9,399 nt of DNA, taken from Acetobacteraceae bacterium (GTDB taxonomy: Bacteria; Pseudomonadota; Alphaproteobacteria; Acetobacterales; Acetobacteraceae). The notes beneath the pieces were generated by a model. The model searched no databases, had not been told where the DNA came from, and saw only the letters and a program-made list of their open reading frames with translations. Location: contig CANJSR010000173.1 in NCBI GenBank assembly GCA_947476855.1, positions 1-9,399 of the forward strand, in the 5' to 3' direction. The stretch's first letter is position 1. Each line of letters begins with the position of its first letter. The position numbers and the translations under genes were made by a program. Positions 1 to 6,519 of the stretch are shown piece by piece.

Positions 1-82
1 GCTACCCAAGCCCCCATCTCCTTGCCAGCCGCCGCCGGATCGGTCATTCCTCCCGCCCTTTCCAGGCATTGAGAGCCCGTCC

Positions 83-1081
83 ATGCAGCGCATCTTCTCC
101 GGCATCCAGCCTTCCGGCGTCGCCACCCTCGGCAACTACCTGGGCGCCGTCCGCAACTGGGTGGCCCTGCAGGACGGGCATGAGTGCATCTATTGCGTCG
201 TCGACCTCCACGCGATCACCGAGTGGCAGGACCCCAAGGCCCTCGCACAGCAAACGCGGGAAATGGCGGCTATCCTGCTCGCCTGCGGGATCGATGCGCA
301 AAAGCACATCCTGTTCCTGCAATCCAACGTCCGCGCCCACGCCCAGCTCGCCTGGATCTTCAACTGCGTGGCCCGGATTGGCTGGCTTAACCGCATGACC
401 CAGTTTAAGGACAAGGCCGGCAAGAACCGGGAACACGCCTCGACCGGCCTCTATGTCTATCCGAACCTCATGGCCGCCGACATCCTCGCCTACAAGGCGA
501 CCCGCGTGCCGGTGGGCGAAGACCAGCGCCAGCATCTGGAACTGGCCAACGACATCGCCCAGAAGTTCAACCACGACTACGCCACGGACTTCTTCCCTAA
601 TATCGAGCCCTTCATCATGGGTACGGCCGCCCGCGTCATGAGCCTGCGCGACGGCACGAAGAAGATGTCGAAATCCGATCCGTCGGACCAGAGCCGGATC
701 AACCTGAACGACGATCCCGACACCATCGCCCAGAAGCTCCGCCGAGCGAAAACGGATCCTGAGCCTTTGCCGTCCGAGGACGCGGGCCTGGCCGAACGGC
801 CGGAAGCGCGCAACCTGATCGGCATCTACGCCGCGCTCAGCGACATGACCCCCGCGGACGTCCTGCGCGAACACGGCGGCAAGGGCTTCGGCGCGTTCAA
901 GGAGTCCCTGACGGAACTCGTCGTCACCAAGCTGTCACCGATTGCGCTGGAAACAAAACGACTGCTGGACGATCCCGCGACGGTCGACGCCGTGCTGCGG
1001 GATGGCGCGCAACGCGCCGCTGCCATCGCCGATCCCATCGTGGCGGAGGTCGAGCGCATGGTCGGCTTCATGAAGCCCTGA
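83..1081 (+). CDS. trpS: Tryptophan--tRNA ligase (TrpRS)
   Basis: This cytoplasmic class Ic aminoacyl-tRNA synthetase charges tRNA-Trp with tryptophan at the expense of ATP. The 332-residue product has the usual length for a bacterial TrpRS. The N-terminal Rossmann domain carries the HIGH-equivalent motif (TLGN, residues 15-18, within [13 protein letters not shown]). [11 protein letters not shown] segment follows at about residues 37-46, then the conserved GEDQ stretch at 145-148. The ATP-binding KMSKS loop is exact at residues 194-198. A helical C-terminal anticodon-binding domain completes the protein. The ATG at 83 is preceded by a modest GAGAG Shine-Dalgarno-like stretch at 71-75, and the protein begins at the usual place for the family ([12 protein letters not shown]). 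The gene appears monocistronic at its 3' end, where it meets a hairpin and then the convergent SGNH gene. Recognition is secure. The upstream neighbour lies outside the window. Confidence 0.98.
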   Translation: MQRIFSGIQPSGVATLGNYLGAVRNWVALQDGHECIYCVVDLHAITEWQDPKALAQQTREMAAILLACGIDAQKHILFLQSNVRAHAQLAWIFNCVARIGWLNRMTQFKDKAGKNREHASTGLYVYPNLMAADILAYKATRVPVGEDQRQHLELANDIAQKFNHDYATDFFPNIEPFIMGTAARVMSLRDGTKKMSKSDPSDQSRINLNDDPDTIAQKLRRAKTDPEPLPSEDAGLAERPEARNLIGIYAALSDMTPADVLREHGGKGFGAFKESLTELVVTKLSPIALETKRLLDDPATVDAVLRDGAQRAAAIADPIVAEVERMVGFMKP

Positions 1082-1096
1082 GGTCCACCATGGAAA

Positions 1097-1125
1097 AGCG
1101 CCCCCTCCGATCACGAAGGGGCGCT
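1097..1125. terminator. Hairpin terminator shared by trpS and the convergent minus-strand operon
   Basis: Eight bases at 1097-1104 (AGCGCCCC) pair perfectly with 1118-1125 (GGGGCGCT), leaving a 13-nt loop. Read on the minus strand, the stem is followed at once by TTTT (complement of 1094-1097, the first T being part of the stem). It therefore looks like a short intrinsic terminator for the operon ending at 1124. On the plus strand the downstream bases are ACTCCCCC without a T run, so it would be weaker for trpS. The right arm includes two of the three bases of the SGNH stop codon (1124-1126), so the terminator starts inside the end of that gene. The T tract is short, hence moderate confidence. 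Confidence 0.6.
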
Positions 1126-2170
1126 ACTCCCCCAAAACCACATAATCCCCCGACCGTTCTCCCCTAACCGCCCCAGCCAGCCCGACCGCCAGCCGATCCG
1201 CGATCCCGGTCGTGAAATGCAGCGCATCCCAATAGTGATCATCCTCGGTCGTGATCCCGCTCGGCCGCATGAAATCCACCGCGACCCGGCCAGGCGCGGA
1301 CGCAGCCAAGGCCGCCGCCCGCCGCTTGCACTCGGCCCAGACCGCGGCCCCCTCCTGCGCGGGCGACACTTGCAAGACGCGGTGATAGGGCACGAAGAAC
1401 AGCACCACCCTGGTTTCCCCCGGCACATCCGCCAGCAGCGCGCGCAGATCGTCCAAAGCCGGATAACGCCAGGTCTCGGGCGGTCCTGATCGGATACCCG
1501 GAGGGATCGAGGGACCAGCGGCGCGCAGGTTACGGGCAACCTTCTCCCGATCATACGCGGCATCGGGAGGGACAAAGCGCGTGTAACCGTCGCGTCCATA
1601 CGTCTCGGCCTTGATACCGGTCAGGATGCCGAACAACTGGCCCGCTGTCTCGATCGCGTAAAGGTTCAGCATCTCCCGATAGCCGACCCAGAGGTTGTCC
1701 TCGTACATCCACTCCGGCATCGGACGGGGCGTATAGACTTGGTAGTCAGGCCCGGTGACGCACCAGCGGACATCCATCCCCAGCAGGATGACGCGCGGGT
1801 TCGGGTGCGCGCGCAGGAAGACGCGCATCAGGCGCAGTTGCTCATGCACCGTGGCGTCGTTCATCGACAGATTGGCCATGCGCGTGCTGAACAGCGGGTC
1901 CAGCGCGGCCGGGCGCAGCAACCGGCTGGTGGATGTGCCGAACAACGCGCTGTCGAAGCGCTCCGATCGCGCCAACGCCGGGAAAGCAAAGCGGGCGTTG
2001 GAGGCGACGGGCGCGCGGTCGAACCCCGGGGAAAGCGGCAGCGTGTCAAACGGATCGACGATGACGACGAACGCATAGACGATCGCGACCGCGGCGGCAG
2101 CGGTGCCGGCGGCGAGGCGGAAAAAGCGCCTCCAGGCGCCGGGGTCAGAACTGGAAGTAGATGAAGACAT
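1124..2170 (-). CDS. Membrane-anchored SGNH/DltD-like protein, partner of the MBOAT
   Basis: This 348-residue protein is probably the periplasm-facing half of an O-acyl transfer system. A single hydrophobic segment near the N terminus (about residues 17-38, rich in Ala and Val) reads as a signal anchor, with Arg residues 14, 15 and 18 on the cytoplasmic side. An SGNH-like block I follows as FGTSTSRLLRP (GTSTS at 78-82, with Ser80 or Ser82 as the likely nucleophile). Near the C terminus, DALHF (Asp315, His318) matches the Asp-x-x-His block V that completes the triad. AlgJ/AlgX- and DltD-like proteins coded beside MBOATs share this plan. The ATG at 2170 lies inside the end of the MBOAT gene (26-nt overlap, different frame) with no clear ribosome binding site, which suggests translational coupling. 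No alternative in-frame start lies near the anchor. The acceptor molecule cannot be inferred. Family assignment rests on motifs and context, not overall similarity. Confidence 0.75.
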   Translation of the reverse strand: MSSSTSSSDPGAWRRFFRLAAGTAAAAVAIVYAFVVIVDPFDTLPLSPGFDRAPVASNARFAFPALARSERFDSALFGTSTSRLLRPAALDPLFSTRMANLSMNDATVHEQLRLMRVFLRAHPNPRVILLGMDVRWCVTGPDYQVYTPRPMPEWMYEDNLWVGYREMLNLYAIETAGQLFGILTGIKAETYGRDGYTRFVPPDAAYDREKVARNLRAAGPSIPPGIRSGPPETWRYPALDDLRALLADVPGETRVVLFFVPYHRVLQVSPAQEGAAVWAECKRRAAALAASAPGRVAVDFMRPSGITTEDDHYWDALHFTTGIADRLAVGLAGAVRGERSGDYVVLGE

Positions 2171-3518
2171 TGGGCAACCGGCCGCCGATCGTGATCACAA
2201 GATACATCAGTCCCAGCCCTACCGGCACCGCGATCCAGGGGGACGGGCGCAGCAGGTCCAGCGCCGCTCGCTGGCTGGTGGGCCCGATCAGGGCCACGGC
2301 GGCGCCGATCAGCATGGCGGCCCAGACGTCCTGGCTCAGTTTCACGGTGCCGGGTCCGTAGGCGAAGGCCATGGCGGCCAGGATGTCGCCGGCGGTGGCG
2401 AAGTCGGGCGCGCGGAACAGGACCCAGCAGGCCATGACGAACAACAGGGTCAGCAGCCAGCCGAGGAACGCGGGCATGCGGAGACCGGCCTTCTCCCACA
2501 GATGCGACAGCGCGAGGGCGGCGCCGTGCAGGCCTCCCCACACCACGAAGGTCCAGGCGGCGCCGTGCCACAGGCCACCGAGCAGCATGGTGACGATGAC
2601 GTTGGCCGCCTGGCGCGCGGGGCCGCAATGACTGCCGCCGAGGGGGATATACAGGTAGTCGCGCAGGAAGCGGCTGAGCGTCATGTGCCAGCGTCGCCAG
2701 AAGTCTCGAATCGAAACGGCGCGGTAGGGAGCGTCGAAGTTGACCGGCAGGCGCAGGCCGAACATGAGCGCCAGGCCAAGCGCCATGTCGGAGTAGCCGG
2801 AGAAGTCGAAGTAAATCTGGAGCGTGTAGCCCCCCGCCGCCGTCCAGGCTTCGGCGGCGCTCAAGGCAGTGGCCTTGGCGAACAACGGGTCAATGGAAAG
2901 GGCCAGCGTGTCGGCGATGGCGACTTTCTTGGTGACGCCGATGATGAACAGGGTGAAGCCCCGCGACAGGTTCTCCCACATGGCCGGCCCACGTGGGTTG
3001 GCCTGGAACTGATGGATGATCTCGTTGTGGCGGACCAGGGGGCCGGCGATGAGTTGGGGGAAGAAGCCCACGAACATGCAGAAGTCGAGGAAGCCGTAGA
3101 TGTGCTTGTCGCCTCGGCGGAGGTCGATCAAATAGGAAATTTTCTGGAAGACAAAGAAGGATATGCCGAGGGGAAGGATCAGCGACCAGGGCTGCCAGGG
3201 CTGGCTGGTGAGGTCGAGGATCGTGCCGCGCAGGAAGTCGGCGTATTTGAACAGGCAGAGAACGGCGAGGTTGCCGATGACTCCGGCGATCGGAATCCAG
3301 CGCGCGCCGGTGCGCCCGAACCACAGCGCGACCAGCCAGTTGGCGATGGTCAGGCTGGCGAGCAGCGGGACGAACCTCATGTCCCACCAGCCATAGAAAC
3401 CCATGGAGGCGACGACGATCAGCACCTGCCGAGCCGTCCGGTGATTGGCAAGGGCGTAGTAGAGCCCCAGCACCACCGGCAGGAAGATCAGGATGAACGG
3501 CTGGGAGTTGAACAGCAT
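2145..3518 (-). CDS. MBOAT-family O-acyltransferase (AlgI/DltB-like)
   Basis: This 457-residue polytopic inner-membrane protein belongs to the membrane-bound O-acyltransferase family, which passes acyl groups across the membrane to an exported acceptor such as alginate, cellulose, peptidoglycan or teichoic acid. Hydrophobic helices run through the whole chain. Family hallmarks are present in order: SFFVFQKISYLIDLRRGD (about 120-137), FFPQLIAGPLVRH (152-164), YFDFSGYSDMALG (236-248), FWRRWHMTLSRFLRDYLYIPLGG (273-295, His278), and GGLWHGAAW (314-322), whose His318 is the expected catalytic residue. The length is typical of the AlgI group. The ATG at 3518 starts 15 nt after the stop of the GST gene, and the 3' end overlaps the SGNH gene by 26 nt, so the pair is probably made together. 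No glycosyltransferase or polysaccharide exporter lies nearby, so the name algI is not given. The fold and general activity are secure; the substrate is unknown. Confidence 0.93.
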   Translation of the reverse strand: MLFNSQPFILIFLPVVLGLYYALANHRTARQVLIVVASMGFYGWWDMRFVPLLASLTIANWLVALWFGRTGARWIPIAGVIGNLAVLCLFKYADFLRGTILDLTSQPWQPWSLILPLGISFFVFQKISYLIDLRRGDKHIYGFLDFCMFVGFFPQLIAGPLVRHNEIIHQFQANPRGPAMWENLSRGFTLFIIGVTKKVAIADTLALSIDPLFAKATALSAAEAWTAAGGYTLQIYFDFSGYSDMALGLALMFGLRLPVNFDAPYRAVSIRDFWRRWHMTLSRFLRDYLYIPLGGSHCGPARQAANVIVTMLLGGLWHGAAWTFVVWGGLHGAALALSHLWEKAGLRMPAFLGWLLTLLFVMACWVLFRAPDFATAGDILAAMAFAYGPGTVKLSQDVWAAMLIGAAVALIGPTSQRAALDLLRPSPWIAVPVGLGLMYLVITIGGRLPNVFIYFQF

Positions 3519-3533
3519 CCGAGTGGGCTGCGC

Positions 3534-4145
3534 CTAGTCCAGCCGCGGCGCGGTGGCCTGGAAGGATGGCAGCGCGGCCAGGACCTCGAACCATGCGACC
3601 AAGGCCGGGCGGCCGGTGCGCCAGTCGCAGACCGGATGGCGGACGTCGCAGTAGCCAAGCGCGGCGACCAGGGCGATGTGGGAGGCATCGACGGGGCCGG
3701 TCCAGTCATCACCCGCAACCACCGTTTCCAGGCTGTCCAGAACGCGGTGGGTGCGGGTGTGCTCCAGCGCGAGGACGGTGGGGGAACGTTCGTCCTCCGG
3801 CCGGCGCAGTTCACGATTCCATACGGCGATCGAGTCGATCATGCCGATGACGGTGCCGAGGCGCGCCATTGCCCGCCAGCCGTCCGAACCGTCGCGCGGC
3901 AGCAAGGGCCGGCCGGCGTGAAGCGTGTCGAGATAGGTCAGAATGAGCGGCGTCTCGGTCAGCACCACGCCGTTGTCGAGTTCCAGCGTAGGGACTCGCC
4001 CGACTGCGTTGTAGGGCAGCAGCGCGGACCCAGGATCGCGCAAGGTCACCAAATGCTGCTCGACCTGGTTGGTCAGCCCCAATTCCAGCAAGGCCACGCG
4101 CACGATGCGGGCAAACGGCGAGGTAGGGGCGTAGAACAACTGCAT
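3534..4145 (-). CDS. Glutathione S-transferase family protein
   Basis: The 203-residue product has the two-domain cytosolic GST layout. The N-terminal thioredoxin-like half opens with LFYAPTSPFARIVRVAL (residues 3-19). It contains the cis-proline motif RVPTLEL (Pro52) and the glutathione-contacting TET pair (Glu64, Thr65). The helical C-terminal half runs from about residue 88 and contains an N-capping-like segment VDASHIALVAALGY (152-165). Ser9, or the nearby Thr8, could serve as the thiolate-stabilising residue; the Cys10 of beta-class enzymes is absent. The ATG at 4145 has a good GGAG ribosome binding site seven bases upstream. The gene follows the alpha/beta hydrolase after 84 nt and precedes the MBOAT by 15 nt. 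GSTs occur in some aromatic meta-cleavage operons (BphK), where they may detoxify halogenated intermediates. That role is only an analogy here. Confidence 0.9.
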   Translation of the reverse strand: MQLFYAPTSPFARIVRVALLELGLTNQVEQHLVTLRDPGSALLPYNAVGRVPTLELDNGVVLTETPLILTYLDTLHAGRPLLPRDGSDGWRAMARLGTVIGMIDSIAVWNRELRRPEDERSPTVLALEHTRTHRVLDSLETVVAGDDWTGPVDASHIALVAALGYCDVRHPVCDWRTGRPALVAWFEVLAALPSFQATAPRLD

Positions 4146-4229
4146 GGGCGTGCTCCGAGTGACAGCGGTGGATGTCCATCGGGGTCGGATTCGTCAAGCC
4201 ATGCCATGTGTGGCTCTCCGCGCGACGTG

Positions 4230-4994
4230 TCAGAACTCGCCGCGCACGAAGGCCATGGCCAGGTCGGTGAACAGGGCTGGCTGCTCGATCTGCGGCAGAT
4301 GGCCGGCAGCCGGAATGGTCGCGACGCGGGCATCGGGCAGCGCCTTGGCATAGTCGGTCAGGTACTCCGCCGGGATCAGCCCATCACTTTCCCCGCGCAT
4401 CATCAGTGTCGGGCAAACGACCCGGTGCAGCCAATGGATAAGCTTCGGGTTGTGCAGATAGGGATCGCTAGCGAAGCGGGCAAAGGCCTGCCGATTGCGC
4501 CAGGCGCGGGCGGCCTCGATCGCGTCGATCCGGGCGGGATCGACCTGGTATCGTTCCGCGTCGTGATACAGCAGGCGTGCCCGCTCCTCCTCCGGCAGGG
4601 TGAACAGGTTCGGAAGGTCGTGACCCTCCAGCCGTACCCCGCCAGGCCCCACGAGCACGAGGCCACGGATGCGATGCGGCACCAGCACCGCGAGTTCCAG
4701 CGCGATCCAGCCGCCGAAGGAACAGCCGATGACGTCGACCTCGGCATGGCCGATCCGGTCGAGCAGATCGAGGTACAGCAACGCGATGTCCGATACCCGG
4801 TCCATCCAGTCGGGCAGGTCTGAGTCGCCGAAACCGGGGTGCGCGGGAACGATCAGCCGCCGCCCCTCGGCCAATGGCGCCAGGAAGGCCTCGTCCCCCC
4901 GGAACCCGCCGGCGCCATGCAGGAACAGCAGCGGCCGCCCGTGGCCGGACTCCCAGATATCGACCGGGACCCCGGCCAGGCGGTGCAGCGGCAT
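4230..4994 (-). CDS. Alpha/beta-fold hydrolase, possible C-C bond (meta-cleavage product) hydrolase
   Basis: The 254-residue protein has a complete alpha/beta hydrolase catalytic set. The oxyanion-loop motif HGAGG is at 26-30. The nucleophile elbow GCSFGG has Ser92, the acid is likely Asp204 in GESDGLIP, and the base is His232 in AAGHLPQIEQP. A cap region rich in Arg, Asp and Glu lies between about residues 122 and 190. The size and organisation fit the MhpC/BphD/epoxide-hydrolase-like superfamily; simple esterase or lactonase activity is equally possible from sequence alone. The ATG at 4994 lies only five bases after the stop codon of the VOC dioxygenase-like gene, so the two are almost certainly co-translated. 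That neighbour makes hydrolysis of a ring-fission product an attractive but unproven role. No signal peptide is visible, so the enzyme is probably cytoplasmic. Confidence 0.9.
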   Translation of the reverse strand: MPLHRLAGVPVDIWESGHGRPLLFLHGAGGFRGDEAFLAPLAEGRRLIVPAHPGFGDSDLPDWMDRVSDIALLYLDLLDRIGHAEVDVIGCSFGGWIALELAVLVPHRIRGLVLVGPGGVRLEGHDLPNLFTLPEEERARLLYHDAERYQVDPARIDAIEAARAWRNRQAFARFASDPYLHNPKLIHWLHRVVCPTLMMRGESDGLIPAEYLTDYAKALPDARVATIPAAGHLPQIEQPALFTDLAMAFVRGEF

Positions 4995-4999
4995 GGCGT

Positions 5000-5563
5000 C
5001 TACTTCGCGGGTTCGAAGACCGGATAGGTGGTGTTGTCCTCCAGCGCCGCCTCACCCTCGGTCGGCAAGGCGACGTAGTGGCGCAAGGCGGCCTGGATAT
5101 TGTTCTCCCACACCTCGCGCGGCATCTCATAGAGCAGCTCGACCGTGTAGCCGTTGGGGTCACGGATATACAGGCTGTGGGTCATCCCATGCTCCACCCG
5201 ACGCTCAAACGGGACGCCGCTGCGTTGCAGGAAGGCCAGTTGCTTCAGCCAGGATTCGCGATCCGGCAGGGACAGGGCGATGTGGCCGATGGCCGAGACC
5301 AACGTGCCGTCCGCGGCCGGCGCAGGCAGACCCGGGACCTCCATGAAGGCCACGTCGTGATGGTTCAACCGGCCGCCGCCGTGGTCGCCGCTGTAGAACC
5401 GCATCTGCCGCGGGCCACGCGGATCGGGGCGATCGAAGGTGCCAACCTGGATGAATCCCAGCTTCTCGGTCCAGAAGCGGTGCGTTTCCTCGATATTCCG
5501 CACGTTGATGACAAGGTGATTGAGGCCGGAGGGCCTGACCGGGCCGTGCTTGCCTTCGCTCAT
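5000..5563 (-). CDS. VOC-family protein, extradiol ring-cleavage dioxygenase-like
   Basis: This is a 187-residue vicinal-oxygen-chelate protein made of two beta-alpha-beta-beta-beta modules. Module one starts GLNHLVINV (His16) and ends NHHDVAFME (68-74). Module two starts IGHIALSL (His94) and ends NGYTVELLYE (Glu142). His16, His94 and Glu142 sit where type I extradiol dioxygenases carry their 2-His-1-carboxylate iron site. VEHGMTHSLYIRDPNGYTVE (123-142) fits the extradiol dioxygenase signature as I recall it (PROSITE PS00082). A tail of about 45 residues follows (PREVWENNIQAALRHY and onward). The start at 5563 is chosen because AGGGG lies ten bases upstream and MSEGKHGPVRPSGLNHL is a normal lead into the first module. 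The reading frame stays open to 6121, but that extension is antisense to the SDR gene and non-homologous in appearance. This is the first gene of the minus-strand array. A glyoxalase or other VOC activity cannot be excluded. Confidence 0.9.
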   Translation of the reverse strand: MSEGKHGPVRPSGLNHLVINVRNIEETHRFWTEKLGFIQVGTFDRPDPRGPRQMRFYSGDHGGGRLNHHDVAFMEVPGLPAPAADGTLVSAIGHIALSLPDRESWLKQLAFLQRSGVPFERRVEHGMTHSLYIRDPNGYTVELLYEMPREVWENNIQAALRHYVALPTEGEAALEDNTTYPVFEPAK

Positions 5564-5684
5564 GGTGGGTAGTCCCCTTCTTCTGGCGTTCCTTCCGATA
5601 CAAGCAGTCTGCGCCCAATCATGGCGGCTTGCCAACGGCGGAGTGATCGGGAACGAAGAGGCGAACACTCGGGCGGGACAGGGC
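5564..5684. promoter_or_regulatory. Divergent intergenic region between the VOC operon and the SDR gene
   Basis: These 121 bases separate the start codons of two divergently read genes, so they should hold both promoters and any shared operator. The AGGGG ribosome binding site of the VOC gene lies at the left edge. On the plus strand TTGCCA (in GGCTTGCCAACGG, about 5628-5640) could be a -35 element, but no convincing -10 hexamer lies 16-18 bases downstream. No strong inverted repeat was found. The assignment rests on gene arrangement only. Confidence 0.45.
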
Positions 5685-6452
5685 ATGACATTGTTGCTGG
5701 ACGGAAAGTCGGCATTGGTCACCGGTGGCGGCAACGGGATCGGACGCGCCACGGCATTGGCGATGACGCGGGAAGGCGCGCATGTCGCCGTCGCCGATCG
5801 GGATGCCAAGGCCGCGGCCGATACGGTGGCCCTGATCAACGCCGCGGGTGGACAGGCGATGTCGCTGGCCGGTGACGTGACGGATGCGGAACAGGTGCGC
5901 GCGATGGTGCAGGCGGTGGTCGCGGCGTGCGGCAGGCTCGACTGCGCGTTCAACAACGCCGGCGTCGCACCGCACCACGTCGGTTCATTCGCGCAACTGA
6001 CGGCGCAGTGGTCAGAGGATTCCTTCGACCGCATGATCGCGGTGAACCTGAAAAGCGTCTTCCTGTGCTTGAAGCACGAAATCATCCAGATGCTGAGCCA
6101 GGGGGGTGGGACGATCGTCAATACAGCCTCGATCGCGGGGCTGATCGGACTGAACCGGGCCAGCGCCTACGTGGCGGCCAAACACGGCGTGGTCGGGCTG
6201 ACAAAGACGGCGGCCTTGGAATACGCGGCCGATGGAATCCGGGTGAATGCCGTCTGCCCCGGATTCATCACGACGAACATGACGGACCTTGCTCGCAAAC
6301 TGCGCAGCGATTCGATCCTGGGCCACACCCCCATGGGCCGCTTTGGCGAACCCGAGGAAATCGCTGAAATGGTCGTCTGGCTCTGCTCCGACCGCGCCAG
6401 CTACGTCACCGGAGCAGCCTATGCCGTCGACGGCGGTTGGACGGCGGTTTGA
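5685..6452 (+). CDS. Short-chain dehydrogenase/reductase (classical SDR)
   Basis: This 255-residue NAD(P)-dependent oxidoreductase has all classical SDR motifs. The dinucleotide loop TGGGNGIG is at 13-20 and NNAG at 90-93. The catalytic tetrad is Asn121, Ser149 (in NTASIAG), Tyr162 and Lys166 (YVAAK). The cofactor-binding PG motif is at 192-193, and the C terminus ends in the usual VTGAAYAVDGGWTAV. Asp38 after the second beta strand suggests a preference for NAD(H). The ATG at 5685 is chosen because classical SDRs start a few residues before the first strand (MTLLLDGKSALVTGGG). An in-frame GTG at 5643 and the longer open frame back to 5520 lack support, and the frame would run into the VOC gene. 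The gene diverges from the VOC operon. A role in oxidising an alcohol or dihydrodiol of the same pathway is possible but not shown. Substrate specificity cannot be read from the sequence. Confidence 0.95.
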   Translation: MTLLLDGKSALVTGGGNGIGRATALAMTREGAHVAVADRDAKAAADTVALINAAGGQAMSLAGDVTDAEQVRAMVQAVVAACGRLDCAFNNAGVAPHHVGSFAQLTAQWSEDSFDRMIAVNLKSVFLCLKHEIIQMLSQGGGTIVNTASIAGLIGLNRASAYVAAKHGVVGLTKTAALEYAADGIRVNAVCPGFITTNMTDLARKLRSDSILGHTPMGRFGEPEEIAEMVVWLCSDRASYVTGAAYAVDGGWTAV

Positions 6453-6463
6453 GGAGGGAAGTG

Positions 6464-6502
6464 TTGGGGTTTCACCCCAAACCCCCTTAAGGGGGTCTGG
6501 GG
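6464..6502. terminator. Overlapping hairpins between the convergent SDR and DLH-family genes
   Basis: Two mutually exclusive hairpins share the CCCC at 6475-6478. The first pairs TTGGGG (6464-6469) with CCCCAA (6475-6480) around a 5-nt loop. The second pairs 6475-6486 with 6491-6502 (12 bp with one A-C mismatch) around TTAA, and its core 6481-6496 is a perfect 16-bp palindrome. Lying 12-50 bases past the SDR stop codon and 18 bases beyond the DLH stop codon, the structure could end transcription from both sides, although no T tract follows on either strand. It also looks like the short GC-rich palindromes that recur between genes in some alphaproteobacteria, so it may be one copy of a dispersed element. 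Confidence 0.55.
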
Positions 6503-6519
6503 CGGAGCTCCACGCTACC

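Noticed and set aside
1..72. Possible tail of an upstream plus-strand gene
   Set aside because: Frame 1 is open from the window edge to a TGA at 70-72, but 23 codons with no recognisable sequence are too few to call a gene end.
44..874. Minus-strand open frame of 276 codons opposite trpS
   Set aside because: trpS is unmistakable on the plus strand, and the antisense translation has no recognisable motif.
4169..4197. Possible promoter (TTGACG on the minus strand) between the alpha/beta hydrolase and GST genes
   Set aside because: TTGACG resembles a -35 element, but the hexamer 17 bases downstream (CATCCA) is a poor -10 match. The 84-nt gap leaves an internal promoter possible but unsupported.
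2103..4823. A plus-strand open frame of 906 codons crossing four minus-strand genes
   Set aside because: It is antisense to the SGNH, MBOAT, GST and alpha/beta hydrolase genes, all with intact family motifs. Its translation is low-complexity, rich in Gly, Gln, Asp, Glu and His with no recognisable domain, as expected for the complement of GC-rich coding DNA.
5520..5684. N-terminal extension of the SDR gene
   Set aside because: It would overlap the start of the VOC gene and adds residues unlike SDR N termini; the ATG at 5685 gives the normal SDR start.
5564..6121. N-terminal extension of the VOC gene to 373 residues
   Set aside because: The extension is antisense to the SDR gene and shows no domain; a good start with an AGGGG site exists at 5563.
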